In this document: positions 17,338-26,011 of the stretch, piece after piece
Layout: every line of letters begins with the position of its first letter
Numbering within the stretch: the stretch's first letter is position 1
Source: an uncultured Candidatus Melainabacteria bacterium
GTDB lineage: Bacteria; Cyanobacteriota; Vampirovibrionia; Gastranaerophilales; Gastranaerophilaceae
Assembly: GCA_947090755.1 (NCBI GenBank)
Contig: CAMUPF010000001.1
Location: 99,546 to 163,545 of the forward strand
DNA: 64,000 nt
Direction of reading: 5' to 3'
The notes under the pieces: generated by a model
Databases searched by the model: none
What the model was told of the DNA's origin: nothing
The model's input: only the letters and a program-made list of their open reading frames with translations
Translations under genes and position numbers: made by a program

Positions 17338-18381
17338 TTACTTAACGTTTGCCGATAAACAATCTTTTTCGTATGCGAGGCGGCCGTTGATTGTGTTTAA
17401 ACGCGCCATAATTTCTTTGAATTCAGGGATTGAAAGGCTTTGTTTACCGTCAGAGAGCGCAATTTCAGGATTGTGGTGGACCTCAATCATCAGACCGTCA
17501 GCGCCGACAACAAGTCCTGCTTTTGAAATCGGTTCGATTAAATATCTCTGACCTGTCGCGTGGCTCGGGTCTAAAATAATTGGCAGGTGAGATAGCTTTT
17601 TGATAACCGGAATTGCCGCAATATCAACAACGTTACGGGTATATTTGTTATCAAAGCTTCTGATTCCGCGCTCACAAAGGATTACATTAGGGTTACCATT
17701 GTACATAATGTATTCGGCAGCAAGCAAGAATTCTGTAATGGTACTGCACAGCCCTCTTTTCAGGATTACAGGAATCCCTGATTTACCAACCGCAGTGAGG
17801 AGTTTAAAGTTCTGCATGTTTCTTGCGCCTACCTGCAAAACATCAACATATTGCGAAATCATCGGAATATCATCCGCATCCATAACCTCTGTAACAGTTA
17901 AAAGACCGGTTTCTTCGCTTGCACGTTTCAGATATTTTAATGCTTTTTCTTCGTATCCCTGAAAGTCATAAGGTGAAGTTCTCGGTTTGAACGCGCCGCC
18001 GCGAAGGAATTCGCACTGCATTTCTTTAGCCGCAACTGCAACTTCTAAAAGTCCGTCATAATCTTCAACAGAGCATGGGCCGACGAATGCAGCTTTTTCA
18101 CTACCACCGATTTTAACACCGTTTTTGAATGTAATAACAGTATCTTCAGGGTTTCTGTCACGGCATGCAAGTCTGAAAGGTTCTCTGATAACCTTAATTT
18201 CTTTTACCCCCGGAAGCGCTGCGATACGGTCTTGTGAAACACCTGTTTTATCACCAAAGGCCTCGATTACAGTAATAATTTCGCCGCGGTTAACCTGTAT
18301 TCTGAAACCGTACTCGACTAATCTTTCACAAACTTTATTAATATTTTCTTCCGTCGCGCTCTTTTCCATTACAATAATCAT
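17338..18381 (-). CDS. aroF: 3-deoxy-7-phosphoheptulonate synthase (type I beta)
   Basis: DAHP synthase, first step of the shikimate pathway, condensing PEP and erythrose 4-phosphate. 347 residues. An N-terminal ferredoxin-like regulatory domain (about 1-70, MIIVMEKSATEENINKVCER) precedes the barrel, with the motifs FVGPCSVE, RGGAFKPRTSPYDFQG, QVGARNMQNF, LKRG and ILDPSHATG (metal/PEP ligands). The N-terminal extension is that of Bacillus/Thermotoga-type enzymes, which are feedback controlled by aromatic end products or prephenate. AGGAG lies upstream of the ATG. It stands alone; the chorismate mutase of the same pathway is at 56000. Confidence 0.96.
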   Translation of the reverse strand: MIIVMEKSATEENINKVCERLVEYGFRIQVNRGEIITVIEAFGDKTGVSQDRIAALPGVKEIKVIREPFRLACRDRNPEDTVITFKNGVKIGGSEKAAFVGPCSVEDYDGLLEVAVAAKEMQCEFLRGGAFKPRTSPYDFQGYEEKALKYLKRASEETGLLTVTEVMDADDIPMISQYVDVLQVGARNMQNFKLLTAVGKSGIPVILKRGLCSTITEFLLAAEYIMYNGNPNVILCERGIRSFDNKYTRNVVDIAAIPVIKKLSHLPIILDPSHATGQRYLIEPISKAGLVVGADGLMIEVHHNPEIALSDGKQSLSIPEFKEIMARLNTINGRLAYEKDCLSANVK

Positions 18382-18511
18382 TATTCGGGGTTCTCCTGTT
18401 ATCTATATAGCAGTAATATTATATTAATTAAATTTAAATAATCAATAGTTTATGTACATTCGTTGATTGCTAAATTCCCGCCGGTGAATAAAAATTAGAC
18501 AGGAGGTTTTT

Positions 18512-18913
18512 ATGACAGAAAAATTAGAACTTTACAAATGCGAAATTTGCGGAAATATTGTAGAAGTAATCATTGCCGGTGCCGGTGAACTTGTTTGCTG
18601 CGGGCAGCCAATGAATCTTTTAACCGCACATACTGAAGAAGAAATGAAGGGCGAAGCGCATCTTCCGGTACAATTCTATAACGAAGAAGGCAAAGAGGAA
18701 GTTCGTGTCGGTTCACAGCCTCACCCGATGATACCGGAACATTACATTCAGTTTATCGAAACTATATCCGAAGACGGTAAAACTTCAGTTCTTCATTATT
18801 TAGAACCCGGCGAAGAACCGAAAGTCCTTGTTAAAGAGGGACTGGGTGACTATATTGCACGCGAAAATTGTAATATTCACGGACTCTGGGCAAACGTTAT
18901 TTCACATGAATAA
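18512..18913 (+). CDS. dfx: desulfoferrodoxin (superoxide reductase)
   Basis: Reduces superoxide to hydrogen peroxide without making oxygen, a mark of strict anaerobes. 133 residues. The N-terminal desulforedoxin iron site has C10, C13, C29 and C30. The C-terminal reductase iron site has all expected ligands: H50, H71, H77, H123 and C120 (CNIHGLW). The usual lysine of the EKHVP motif is not present: the sequence is GEAHLP, so the residue next to the first histidine is alanine. AGGAGG gives a very strong ribosome binding site. A hairpin follows the stop. Single-gene unit. Confidence 0.96.
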   Translation: MTEKLELYKCEICGNIVEVIIAGAGELVCCGQPMNLLTAHTEEEMKGEAHLPVQFYNEEGKEEVRVGSQPHPMIPEHYIQFIETISEDGKTSVLHYLEPGEEPKVLVKEGLGDYIARENCNIHGLWANVISHE

Positions 18914-18918
18914 ATTTG

Positions 18919-18949
18919 TTAAGGCGGGTTATTTTTAACCTGCCTTAAT
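18919..18949 (+). terminator. hairpin after desulfoferrodoxin
   Basis: TTAAGGCGGGTTA paired with TAACCTGCCTTAA (one G-T pair) around a short T loop. The following T-tract is weak, so termination may be incomplete. Confidence 0.5.
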
Positions 18950-19003
18950 AATTTGCCTTATTGGATATTTTGGGTTATATTGGGGTTATAAAGGGAGAAG
19001 TGT

Positions 19004-20536
19004 ATGAAAAAGACAGCAGCTTTATTACTAGGTTTATTATTTACTGTAAACTCTGCATTTGCCGACAGAGTCTGGATAAATGATTTAAGAACCCGTTTTT
19101 TGAATAATTCGGCAATAATTATGGAAATAAATCCCAGAAGTTTCAATGCGCAGGATACTGACGGCGACGGCTTAATAAAAAAATCCGAAGGCGACGAACC
19201 GGGAACATTTCTGAACGGAATTTCAAGACTCGATACAATGGCAACTTACGGTGTAAATACACTTTTGTTAATGCCTATTAACAAGATTGGTAAAATTAAA
19301 GCATTAGGAACAGCGGGCTCACTTTATGCAATTTCTGATTTTTCTAAACTTAATCCGCAGCTTGTAAGCAAGGACACTGTTTTAAGCGATGTTGAACAGG
19401 CTAAAAAATTCATAAAAGAGGCACATAACAGAAATATTAGAGTTATGGTTGATCTGCCGGCATGCGGTGCATACGACTTTTATATGAAACGCCCTGAACT
19501 CTTTGCTAAAGATAAAAACGGTCAGGCGATTGTTCCGGACATCTGGACAGATGTTAGACTCTTTAACGCGGGCACAGAAGAAGCTTATAACAAAGAAGTT
19601 TTTGCACTTTATAAAGATTTTGTAGATTTAATGCTCGAACTTGAAGTTGACGGAATCAGGGCCAGTGTTCCGTCTATTAAACCGGCTAGTTTCTGGAAGG
19701 ATTTGATTTCATACTCCAGAAAATTCGATTCTCAAATGCTGTGGCTGGCACAGGCTTCAGACAGCGGCGTTAACGTTATTAATACCACGGTAAACACTTC
19801 TACTGATAAACTTTTAGATGCAGGATTTGACGGATATTACGGATTTTTCGGGGACTTTAAAAATATTTCCGGAGCAAAAGAGTTCACGACAAAACTCTCA
19901 TCAATGATGACGAATCTTAAGAAAAGAACAGATAAAAAAGCCGTAATCGGTGCATTTGCAACCCATGATGATTTAAGCCCTACTCTTTCTAAAGGTATGG
20001 CATATACGATTATGCAATTCTGGTTGAACGCTACGCTTCCTATTAACACTTTTACACTTGACGGTAACCAGAGTGGTGACAACTTCGTTTACTCCTGGGG
20101 CAATAAAAAAGCCGAACAGTCAGAAACTGATGATATGCAATATTTTGTTAACAGAGGCAAAATAGATATTTTTAACTACTCAAGAAGACCGGGGGCAAAT
20201 AACCAGATTCTTATCAGTGAATATGTTATGTCTACACAGTTTAAAAGATATTTTACAACTCATTTGAACGCCGGAACATTCCATATTCTCAAAACCTCAC
20301 ATCCTGATATCTTTGCTTACGCTACGTCTTATAACAGAACAACAATCCTTACAATTGGCAATCTTAACTTTAATTCTCATATCAGAGGAGATGTAAAGGT
20401 TCCTAAATTTGACGAAGAAAAAATATCTGTACCTGTAAAAATTACAGAACCGCCGCTTATTGAAAACGGCAAACTTACTTTGAACCTTGAACCGGGTGAA
20501 ATGCAAATATTAATTATTAATGACTACGAGTTATAA
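19004..20536 (+). CDS. secreted GH13-like (alpha-amylase family) protein lacking catalytic residues
   Basis: 510 residues with a signal peptide (MKKTAALLLGLLFTVNSAFA). The body follows the alpha-amylase barrel: GISRLDTMATYGVNTLLLMPI, NIRVMVDLPA (region I), LEVDGIRASVPS (region II, about 212-223), MLWLAQASD (region III, about 244-252), AFATHDDLS (region IV, about 317-325). In active enzymes region II reads G-x-R-x-D and region III has a catalytic Glu; here the Asp position is Ser and the Glu position Gln, while the region IV Asp remains. The region I N-H pair is also absent. It should not cleave glycosidic bonds and more likely binds glucan or is structural. AAAGGGAG ribosome binding site; 19 nt before the SLH protein start. 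A DTDGDGLIKKSEGDEP stretch near 47-62 resembles a calcium-binding loop. Confidence 0.75.
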   Translation: MKKTAALLLGLLFTVNSAFADRVWINDLRTRFLNNSAIIMEINPRSFNAQDTDGDGLIKKSEGDEPGTFLNGISRLDTMATYGVNTLLLMPINKIGKIKALGTAGSLYAISDFSKLNPQLVSKDTVLSDVEQAKKFIKEAHNRNIRVMVDLPACGAYDFYMKRPELFAKDKNGQAIVPDIWTDVRLFNAGTEEAYNKEVFALYKDFVDLMLELEVDGIRASVPSIKPASFWKDLISYSRKFDSQMLWLAQASDSGVNVINTTVNTSTDKLLDAGFDGYYGFFGDFKNISGAKEFTTKLSSMMTNLKKRTDKKAVIGAFATHDDLSPTLSKGMAYTIMQFWLNATLPINTFTLDGNQSGDNFVYSWGNKKAEQSETDDMQYFVNRGKIDIFNYSRRPGANNQILISEYVMSTQFKRYFTTHLNAGTFHILKTSHPDIFAYATSYNRTTILTIGNLNFNSHIRGDVKVPKFDEEKISVPVKITEPPLIENGKLTLNLEPGEMQILIINDYEL

Positions 20537-20555
20537 ATTTATGAGAGGAGTAATA

Positions 20556-21689
20556 ATGAAAAAATTCTTATTGGGAGCATTTTTAACATTAACAATGATG
20601 TTTAATGCGGCATTCGCTTACCCCGACGTTGAATCTAACTACTGGGCAGCAAAAGAGATTAACGAACTTTCCGAACAGGGTGTTCTGGTCGGATATCCGG
20701 ACGGAACGTTCCAGCCTGATGAACTTGTAACGCGTGCAGAATTCGCGGCTATGGCAATCAGAGCACTCGGGCAGGAACATGCACAGGTTGCACAGCCTGT
20801 AACTTTTACAGATATCGATACTGATTTCTGGGCTTATGATTTTATTCAAAAAGCACTATTTTTCGATTTAATTTCTGCAAAAGACGATTCATTTAGACCG
20901 GAGGATCCTGTTTCAAGAGCAGAAGCGATTATGGTTGCAACAAATGCACTTTCTGATAGAGATATCAGCTATGCAAAAGCAAGAGAAATTCTTGCCAGAA
21001 AATATGTTGATATGAACACTCTGACAGAAGAAGCGATTATCAACTACGGTAAGGCAGAAATTTTTGAACTTATCGTTGTTCAACCGACAATGGCGCAAGC
21101 AAGAATTGAAGCAAACAGAGCTGCTACCCGTGCAGAATGTGCTGTGATTCTTTACAATATGAAAGAACAGGCAAAATCTAACCCTAACGCCAAATTAGCG
21201 TTTGCGATGAAAAAGAAAACAGGCGAAGGTTATGCTATTCCAAACGTAAAAGTCGATGGCGTTATCGCAACAATTCCGGCTGGAACTTACTTACCGGTTA
21301 ATGTAACAGGTTATATGAGTTCACAAACCTCTGAAATCGGTGATATTTACACCGCTAAAATTGCACAAAACTGTGTTACAGAAGAAAATTATATTTTAAT
21401 TCAGGAAGGCGCTTATGTTAAAGGTCAGCTTTTGGACGTTGTAAAAGGCAGATGGTTTATAAAAAACGGCGTTCTTTACCTTGATAACGCATTAATTACA
21501 ACTGTTAACGACCAGACGGTTAAACTTAAAGGGTATTCTGATATTAAAAAAGACAGAAACTGGTTTATGAAATTTGTCAGAGCCGTATTCAAAGGTGAAA
21601 AACTTTCAGTAGCACCTGACAGCACTGTATTTATCAAAACCTTCAGCCCTATTAAGGTTGATTTAACCAACGGCTGGATATTAGAATAG
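20556..21689 (+). CDS. SLH-domain envelope protein
   Basis: 377 residues. Signal peptide MKKFLLGAFLTLTMMFNAAFA, then an SLH repeat (about 22-72, YPDVESNYWAAKEINELSEQ then GYPDGTFQPDELVTRAEF), a second (about 85-135, FTDIDTDFWAYDFIQKAL then FRPEDPVSRAEA), and a degenerate third (about 150-205). The C-terminal ~170 residues are beta-rich. SLH domains bind secondary polymer on peptidoglycan; in cyanobacteria they anchor outer-membrane porins to the wall, and this protein may tether the outer membrane. I chose ATG 20556 (GAGAGGAG, 6 nt upstream) rather than an upstream in-frame ATG overlapping the preceding gene. Co-transcribed with the GH13-like gene. Confidence 0.9.
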   Translation: MKKFLLGAFLTLTMMFNAAFAYPDVESNYWAAKEINELSEQGVLVGYPDGTFQPDELVTRAEFAAMAIRALGQEHAQVAQPVTFTDIDTDFWAYDFIQKALFFDLISAKDDSFRPEDPVSRAEAIMVATNALSDRDISYAKAREILARKYVDMNTLTEEAIINYGKAEIFELIVVQPTMAQARIEANRAATRAECAVILYNMKEQAKSNPNAKLAFAMKKKTGEGYAIPNVKVDGVIATIPAGTYLPVNVTGYMSSQTSEIGDIYTAKIAQNCVTEENYILIQEGAYVKGQLLDVVKGRWFIKNGVLYLDNALITTVNDQTVKLKGYSDIKKDRNWFMKFVRAVFKGEKLSVAPDSTVFIKTFSPIKVDLTNGWILE

Positions 21690-21695
21690 TGAGCA

Positions 21696-21740
21696 TCAGC
21701 CGGTGTCGGCACGCGTGAGCGTGACAAGCAGGGCAACATT
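21696..21740 (+). repeat. possible degenerate copy of the prepilin upstream element
   Basis: Non-coding GC-rich stretch between the SLH gene and its terminator. On the plus strand 21714-21735 shares CGTGAG and GCAGGGCA with the GC-rich sequence at the right edge of the window (minus strand, about 63980-63960; 16 of 22 positions). It also shares 14 of 16 with 17199-17214. Short and degenerate, so relatedness is an inference. Confidence 0.35.
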
Positions 21741-21758
21741 ACGATAACAATTTATTAT

Positions 21759-21791
21759 AGGGCGGTAAGATAATTACCGTCCTATTTTTTT
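21759..21791 (+). terminator. intrinsic terminator after the SLH protein gene
   Basis: Stem AGGGCGGTAA with TTACCGTCCT (one G-T pair), 5-nt loop, followed by ATTTTTTT. It ends the GH13-like/SLH operon just before the prenyl synthase promoter. Confidence 0.85.
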
Positions 21792-21792
21792 A

Positions 21793-21801
21793 TGCTATAA
21801 T
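21793..21801 (+). promoter_or_regulatory. extended -10 box 6 nt before the prenyl synthase start
   Basis: TGCTATAAT (21793-21801), then TGCTCT and ATG at 21808. There is no Shine-Dalgarno, so the transcript should start at or next to the start codon. TTACCG of the terminator stem sits in the -35 region. Confidence 0.65.
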
Positions 21802-21807
21802 TGCTCT

Positions 21808-22593
21808 ATGAGAACTTATCAGGAAATTATATCTGTTGTAAAAGGGGATATAGAGCGTTTAGAAAGAGAGATTTTGGAAAGTTTAAACTTTCCTGATGAC
21901 TCGCTTGAAAAACTCTTTCTGGCGCCTGCTAAACGTATTAGACCGGCTCTGGCGTTTTTATTTATTCGTGCGAAGGGTTTTGTACCTTCAGACGAACAAT
22001 TTGCTGCCCAAGCGGCAGTGGAACTGGCTCACACGGCTTCTCTTATACACGATGATGTGATTGATTTGAGTGATAAGCGGCGCGGACTTCCGACACTAAA
22101 TTCTCAATTTGGCGATAAAATAGGAGTTTTAACCGGCGATTATATTCTGAGTGTTGCCCTGAAAAAAATCGCTGATAGGCCGGAAGTGGTGAAAGAGTTT
22201 TTAGAAACTTTTTCTGAAATGGCACAAGGCGAAATTAACCAGTATTTTACGCGGTTTGAAATTCCGACAGTAGAGCAATACCTGCATAAAACCGTTCAGA
22301 AAACCGCCGGATTATTCAGGCTGGCACTTGGTCACGACTTTGGTTTAAATTTTGGTATTGCTTTCCAGATTAAAAATGATTTAAATGATATCGATGAAGA
22401 TATTAAAAACGGTGTTTATACTGCCCCTGTAATTTTTTCTGGCGGGATACAAATAACGCCGGAAGCACATGCCAGAACAAAAGAATTATTAAACCAATAC
22501 CTTGATAGAGCGGCCTATTCACTAAAAGACCTGCCGCGAAACAAATATTCAGCCGCGTTAATGGAAATAGTGGAGTTGTATAGAAATGATTGA
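21808..22593 (+). CDS. polyprenyl diphosphate synthase (short, altered second Asp motif)
   Basis: Trans-isoprenyl diphosphate synthase (elongates allylic diphosphates with isopentenyl diphosphate for quinone or carrier lipids). 261 residues against the usual ~300-330. First Asp-rich motif HDDVID (81-86) with downstream RRG is intact. The second motif reads NDLND (190-194) where active enzymes have DDxxD. The residues between the KTA helix and FQI are shortened by about 20 (KTAGLFRLALGHDFGLNFGIAFQI). So it may be a non-catalytic or divergent subunit (as in heterodimeric heptaprenyl synthases) or a reduced but active enzyme. Leaderless start; overlaps the signal peptidase gene by 8 nt. Confidence 0.85.
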   Translation: MRTYQEIISVVKGDIERLEREILESLNFPDDSLEKLFLAPAKRIRPALAFLFIRAKGFVPSDEQFAAQAAVELAHTASLIHDDVIDLSDKRRGLPTLNSQFGDKIGVLTGDYILSVALKKIADRPEVVKEFLETFSEMAQGEINQYFTRFEIPTVEQYLHKTVQKTAGLFRLALGHDFGLNFGIAFQIKNDLNDIDEDIKNGVYTAPVIFSGGIQITPEAHARTKELLNQYLDRAAYSLKDLPRNKYSAALMEIVELYRND

Positions 22594-23275
22594 GAAAATT
22601 AAACAATATTTTAAATCCGAACAATTTAAAAGCGGGTTAAAAGAAACGATTGATACTGTTATTTTTGTTGTAATTGCAGTAATCTTAGTGCGCTTTTTCA
22701 TCGCAGAAGTCCGCTGGATTCCATCCGGTTCAATGCGTCCGACTCTAAAAGAGGGAGATAGAATCATCGTTGAAAGGTATTCAAGATTTTTTAAAACGCC
22801 TCAACGCGGAGATATTATGGTGTTTTACCCTCCGTTTATTGAATTAAAAAATTCACCGGTACTATTGTTCAAACGCCTCACAGGTTTCTTCTGCAAAGAT
22901 GTTGCATATATTAAACGTGTAATCGGTCTTCCGGGGGAAAAATTCCAGATTAAACGCGACAAAACCGGCGCATATACTGTTTTTATAAATGACCGTCCGC
23001 TTGAAGAACCTTATATAAAGAGTAAATTTGAATTCACGCCATGTGAAGATCCGCGTGTAAATTGCGGTCCGTTTGTAATCCCTGAACATCAATATATGAT
23101 GATGGGTGATAACCGTGCATTCTCATACGACGGACGTTTCTGGGGCACTCTGGATGAAAAACAATTCATCGGACGTGCAACATTCCGTTTCTGGCCGCTG
23201 ACAAGAATTAAAATGCTCTCCTGCCCGAACCGCGCTACAACTGATGAAAATACTTCATATAGTCAGCCGCAATAG
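22586..23275 (+). CDS. lepB: signal peptidase I
   Basis: Cleaves signal peptides from exported proteins at the outer face of the inner membrane. 229 residues: one membrane helix (about 23-40, DTVIFVVIAVILVRFFIA), catalytic Ser49 in PSGSMRPTL, catalytic Lys110 in YIKRVIGLPGE, and box E MMGDNRAFSYDGR. The GDNR..SYDGRFWG box is typical. It starts 8 nt inside the prenyl synthase gene, so they are co-translated. Its 3' end overlaps a convergent gene by 41 nt, ending in a serine/threonine-rich tail. Confidence 0.96.
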   Translation: MIEKIKQYFKSEQFKSGLKETIDTVIFVVIAVILVRFFIAEVRWIPSGSMRPTLKEGDRIIVERYSRFFKTPQRGDIMVFYPPFIELKNSPVLLFKRLTGFFCKDVAYIKRVIGLPGEKFQIKRDKTGAYTVFINDRPLEEPYIKSKFEFTPCEDPRVNCGPFVIPEHQYMMMGDNRAFSYDGRFWGTLDEKQFIGRATFRFWPLTRIKMLSCPNRATTDENTSYSQPQ

Positions 23276-23624
23276 TTGAACTGGTTGCATTTGCAAAGGT
23301 TGCCTTGAGGTTCTGGTCGCTGTCTGAGTCCGTTAATTTAGTGATATTTTCGGTAGCACCAACCTTTTCGTCTTTTTGTTTATCAGCCTCTTTTTCGGCA
23401 ACTTTTTGGTATTCCTCAAACGCGTCCATAACTTTTGTCTGCATTTCATTACGAAGCGCCATATCGCCCTCGTAGCTTCCGGTGGATTTAATCCCCTGTT
23501 CTTCTAATTCAGACATTATATTTTGCCAATCATTATAATTGGGAATACTCGAACCATTTGCAGCCGCAGCCGATTGTGCCTCACGTAGTTCGTCTATGCT
23601 TCTTATTTTCATATTATCTGACAT
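23235..23624 (-). CDS. hypothetical protein, polar, tail-to-tail with lepB
   Basis: 129 residues from ATG 23624 (MSDNMKIRSIDELREAQS), chosen because AGAGGGC lies upstream; an in-frame upstream start would add 14 residues. The protein is highly polar and helical, with charged segments in the middle (EEYQKVAEKEADKQKDEKV) and no membrane or signal segment. No family recognised. It resembles small, secretion-chaperone-like or structural proteins only in composition. Its last 41 nt overlap the lepB end on the other strand. Confidence 0.6.
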   Translation of the reverse strand: MSDNMKIRSIDELREAQSAAAANGSSIPNYNDWQNIMSELEEQGIKSTGSYEGDMALRNEMQTKVMDAFEEYQKVAEKEADKQKDEKVGATENITKLTDSDSDQNLKATFANATSSTIAADYMKYFHQL

Positions 23625-23796
23625 AATATAGCCCTCTAACTCTCTAATTATATAAAGTTCCACCATAAGTTATATATTCAATAATTACAAATTCTGTAAC
23701 ATTTCTTAATAAAAACAAATGCAAAAAGCAATTTTAAAAACACAATTTTCTTTATAGTGGTATAGAGGAAAATTTATACACGAAAGGGAAATTAAG

Positions 23797-25647
23797 ATGG
23801 GCGGAAACGTTAGAATTGACGATGCAGCTTTGCGTGCACGTGCAAAAGAAATTCAACAACAAATGAGTGAAGTAGGAATCGATTTAACAACAAATCCTAT
23901 CACAGACAAAAAAACAGGTGCTATTTTTACATATAAGAAAGACGCTAATGGCAAACTAACCTGTTCATATCAATATCACAACGAAAGACAAAATGATATT
24001 ATTCTATTCAAACGTACAACAGTTCCTACATCAAGCGCAAGTTTAGGTTATTTGAGCGATGAACAGTTTGAAGAATTTAAAGAAAACCATCCGGGTCACT
24101 TCTATACAACTGAGTATGCCGCAAGCGATAAATCAATCGAAAGAAAAGATTTCGCGGAATCAAACCTAAACCACTATGATAAAGGTACAAGAAAAGCAGC
24201 GGAAAAAGTTTACAAAGAAACTGTTGCCAATGAATTTATGGCATCCGGAACTTATGATAAAAAAGCAGCGAATAAACTTGCTAAATACGCTATGAACGAC
24301 GCTAAAGCAGGACTCAGAGCAGAAAACAGAGTCGTTTATATGGATAAAGCTGAATATGAAAACGCTAAAAAAATACTTGAATACGAACAAAAAGCAGCTA
24401 AAAACCGTATTAAACTTTATAAGAAAGCCGGCAGACCTGTTCCGGCTGAGGATGAAGAAATTCTGAAAAAATCTGTTGAATATATTAAAGACAAAGACGT
24501 CAGAAAATATGTTGAAGCACATAAAAACAGATTCTATGATGAAAACGGAAAATTTAGCAATACTAAATACCACGAATGGGCTGAAACCCACTTACAAGGT
24601 GATAACACTCTTACAACATCTGAACGTAAACCGGGTTCTATCACAACAGGTTTAAGTAAAGGTGATATGACAAAAGCAGTAAAATACGCCGGTTATGACG
24701 CGCAAAAAGACCATACATTGAAAATCAACCTTGCTAAAGCTCTTGTTGGCATAATTTCCGGTCCGTTAATCGCTTATATGACAAACCACAATATCCACGA
24801 TATTAAAGAACTCAAAGATGTAATCACAATCACTGCTGACTCTGCAGATCCATCTAAATACACAGTATTTGTTGATGGCGTAAGTATTGCAGAAGCACGA
24901 AGCGAAGTCATTGCAAACTTTAGAGATGTTGCTGTTCGTAACGCAATTTTAAGCAGTGTTCTTGCAACTATCTTTAACAACGGTCTTGTCGATCCGGCAG
25001 GTGCCAGAGATAGAAAAGCTGAAGGTATCACAGCAGCGACAATCTCAGAACAAAACATCTTCAGAGGCAAAGATGTAACCGATATTCAAGGCGATGTTAC
25101 ACTTGAAGAAGGTGAAGGCGCATGTGATGATGACGATGAAACTTGCAAGGCTGATTTGAAAAAAGTAACAACTGATGGTGAAGACAAACCGGAAGACGTT
25201 AAATATGCTAAATCATATTATAAAGAAACAAATGAACTTTCATACTGGTACGATTTTGTAAATGCTTACAACTTCGATACAAAAAAATACTCTATCAAAG
25301 ACATCTACAAAGCAATTCAAAGAAGAAACGGTTATACAAGCAAAAAACCTAACCCGCCATTGAACGTAATGTTACCTCTCGAATTAACATTACCTGACGG
25401 AACAGTAATAGCTTCAAGAAAAGCTGAGTATGAAATTCCAAGACATAAAAGACCTACCGGAAAAGGCAACGGATTAGGCAATGCACCGGGAGGTAAACCT
25501 CAAGTTGTTAATGTTCCGGGTACAACTGAATATAGAGTATTTGACTGTGACGGCAACATTGTTCCCGGTAAATTCAACGAAAAACAAGCCCGCGACAAAT
25601 ACAAAGAACTTACAGGCAAAGAATATCAAGGTGAAATCCAAGAATAA
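23797..25647 (+). CDS. large hypothetical protein (616 aa)
   Basis: Unknown function. Begins MGGNVRIDDAALRARAKEIQ and is rich in lysine, tyrosine, asparagine and acidic residues. Parts: polar globular N-terminal region (about 1-150), a long charged helical region (about 110-250), a hydrophobic segment near 308-328 (INLAKALVGIISGPLIAYMT), a second weaker one near 375-395 (NAILSSVLATIFNNGLV), an acidic stretch with EGEGACDDDDETC near 435-450, and a C-terminal region with basic RPTGKGNGLGNAPGGK linker. It has no signal peptide. Good ribosome binding site (GAAAGGGAAA). Strong terminator downstream, so it is a single-gene unit. The codon use is unusually rich in AAA/GAA, consistent with high expression. 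Confidence 0.75.
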   Translation: MGGNVRIDDAALRARAKEIQQQMSEVGIDLTTNPITDKKTGAIFTYKKDANGKLTCSYQYHNERQNDIILFKRTTVPTSSASLGYLSDEQFEEFKENHPGHFYTTEYAASDKSIERKDFAESNLNHYDKGTRKAAEKVYKETVANEFMASGTYDKKAANKLAKYAMNDAKAGLRAENRVVYMDKAEYENAKKILEYEQKAAKNRIKLYKKAGRPVPAEDEEILKKSVEYIKDKDVRKYVEAHKNRFYDENGKFSNTKYHEWAETHLQGDNTLTTSERKPGSITTGLSKGDMTKAVKYAGYDAQKDHTLKINLAKALVGIISGPLIAYMTNHNIHDIKELKDVITITADSADPSKYTVFVDGVSIAEARSEVIANFRDVAVRNAILSSVLATIFNNGLVDPAGARDRKAEGITAATISEQNIFRGKDVTDIQGDVTLEEGEGACDDDDETCKADLKKVTTDGEDKPEDVKYAKSYYKETNELSYWYDFVNAYNFDTKKYSIKDIYKAIQRRNGYTSKKPNPPLNVMLPLELTLPDGTVIASRKAEYEIPRHKRPTGKGNGLGNAPGGKPQVVNVPGTTEYRVFDCDGNIVPGKFNEKQARDKYKELTGKEYQGEIQE

Positions 25648-25649
25648 AC

Positions 25650-25679
25650 AAAAATCCCGCTCAAAAGGCGGGATTTTTT
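25650..25679 (+). terminator. intrinsic terminator after the 616-aa gene
   Basis: AAAAATCCCGC and GCGGGATTTTT form an 11-bp stem with a 7-nt loop and a following T. Works on both strands. Confidence 0.9.
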
Positions 25680-25686
25680 ATACACT

Positions 25687-25712
25687 AAAACGGCCCCCGA
25701 AGGAGCCGTTTT
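25687..25712 (-). terminator. terminator of the ribbon-helix-helix gene
   Basis: AAAACGGC (25687-25694) pairs with GCCGTTTT (25705-25712). On the minus strand the stem ends in TTTT just after the regulator gene; it can also back up the terminator next to it. Confidence 0.7.
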
Positions 25713-25721
25713 CAAACATTT

Positions 25722-25907
25722 TTACATCAAACTTTCCAGCAAATCAGCGTCACGCTGTGCATTTGAGAGGTTCGCTTTCTGCTGCTTTTGAATGTAAACT
25801 CTCAGTGCCTCTCTAATCAATTCACTTCTTGAACGATTTTCATCATCTGCGACTAAATCAATTTTGTTTAGAAAGTCTTCGGGCATTGAAATCAAGATTC
25901 TTGCCAT
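25722..25907 (-). CDS. ribbon-helix-helix (CopG-type) DNA-binding protein
   Basis: 61 residues, MARILISMPEDFLNKIDLVA then RSRSELIREALRVYI: the beta strand (residues 2-7) followed by two helices, with the SRSELIREA turn typical of CopG/Arc/MetJ repressors. AAAGGAG is 5 nt from ATG 25907. It may be a free-standing repressor; an antitoxin role was considered, but no toxin gene lies beside it. Confidence 0.88.
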   Translation of the reverse strand: MARILISMPEDFLNKIDLVADDENRSRSELIREALRVYIQKQQKANLSNAQRDADLLESLM

Positions 25908-26011
25908 TTCTACTCCTTTTCTCATAAATATATTACAGTCGTTGTATATATTTATAAAAACAAGGGTTATAGAAAAATTGCGTATTATTTATATATTAAG
26001 TATATATTTCT

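Noticed and set aside
25722..25907. Antitoxin of a toxin-antitoxin module
   Set aside because: No toxin-like gene adjoins the ribbon-helix-helix gene; it is flanked by terminators and an amidohydrolase.
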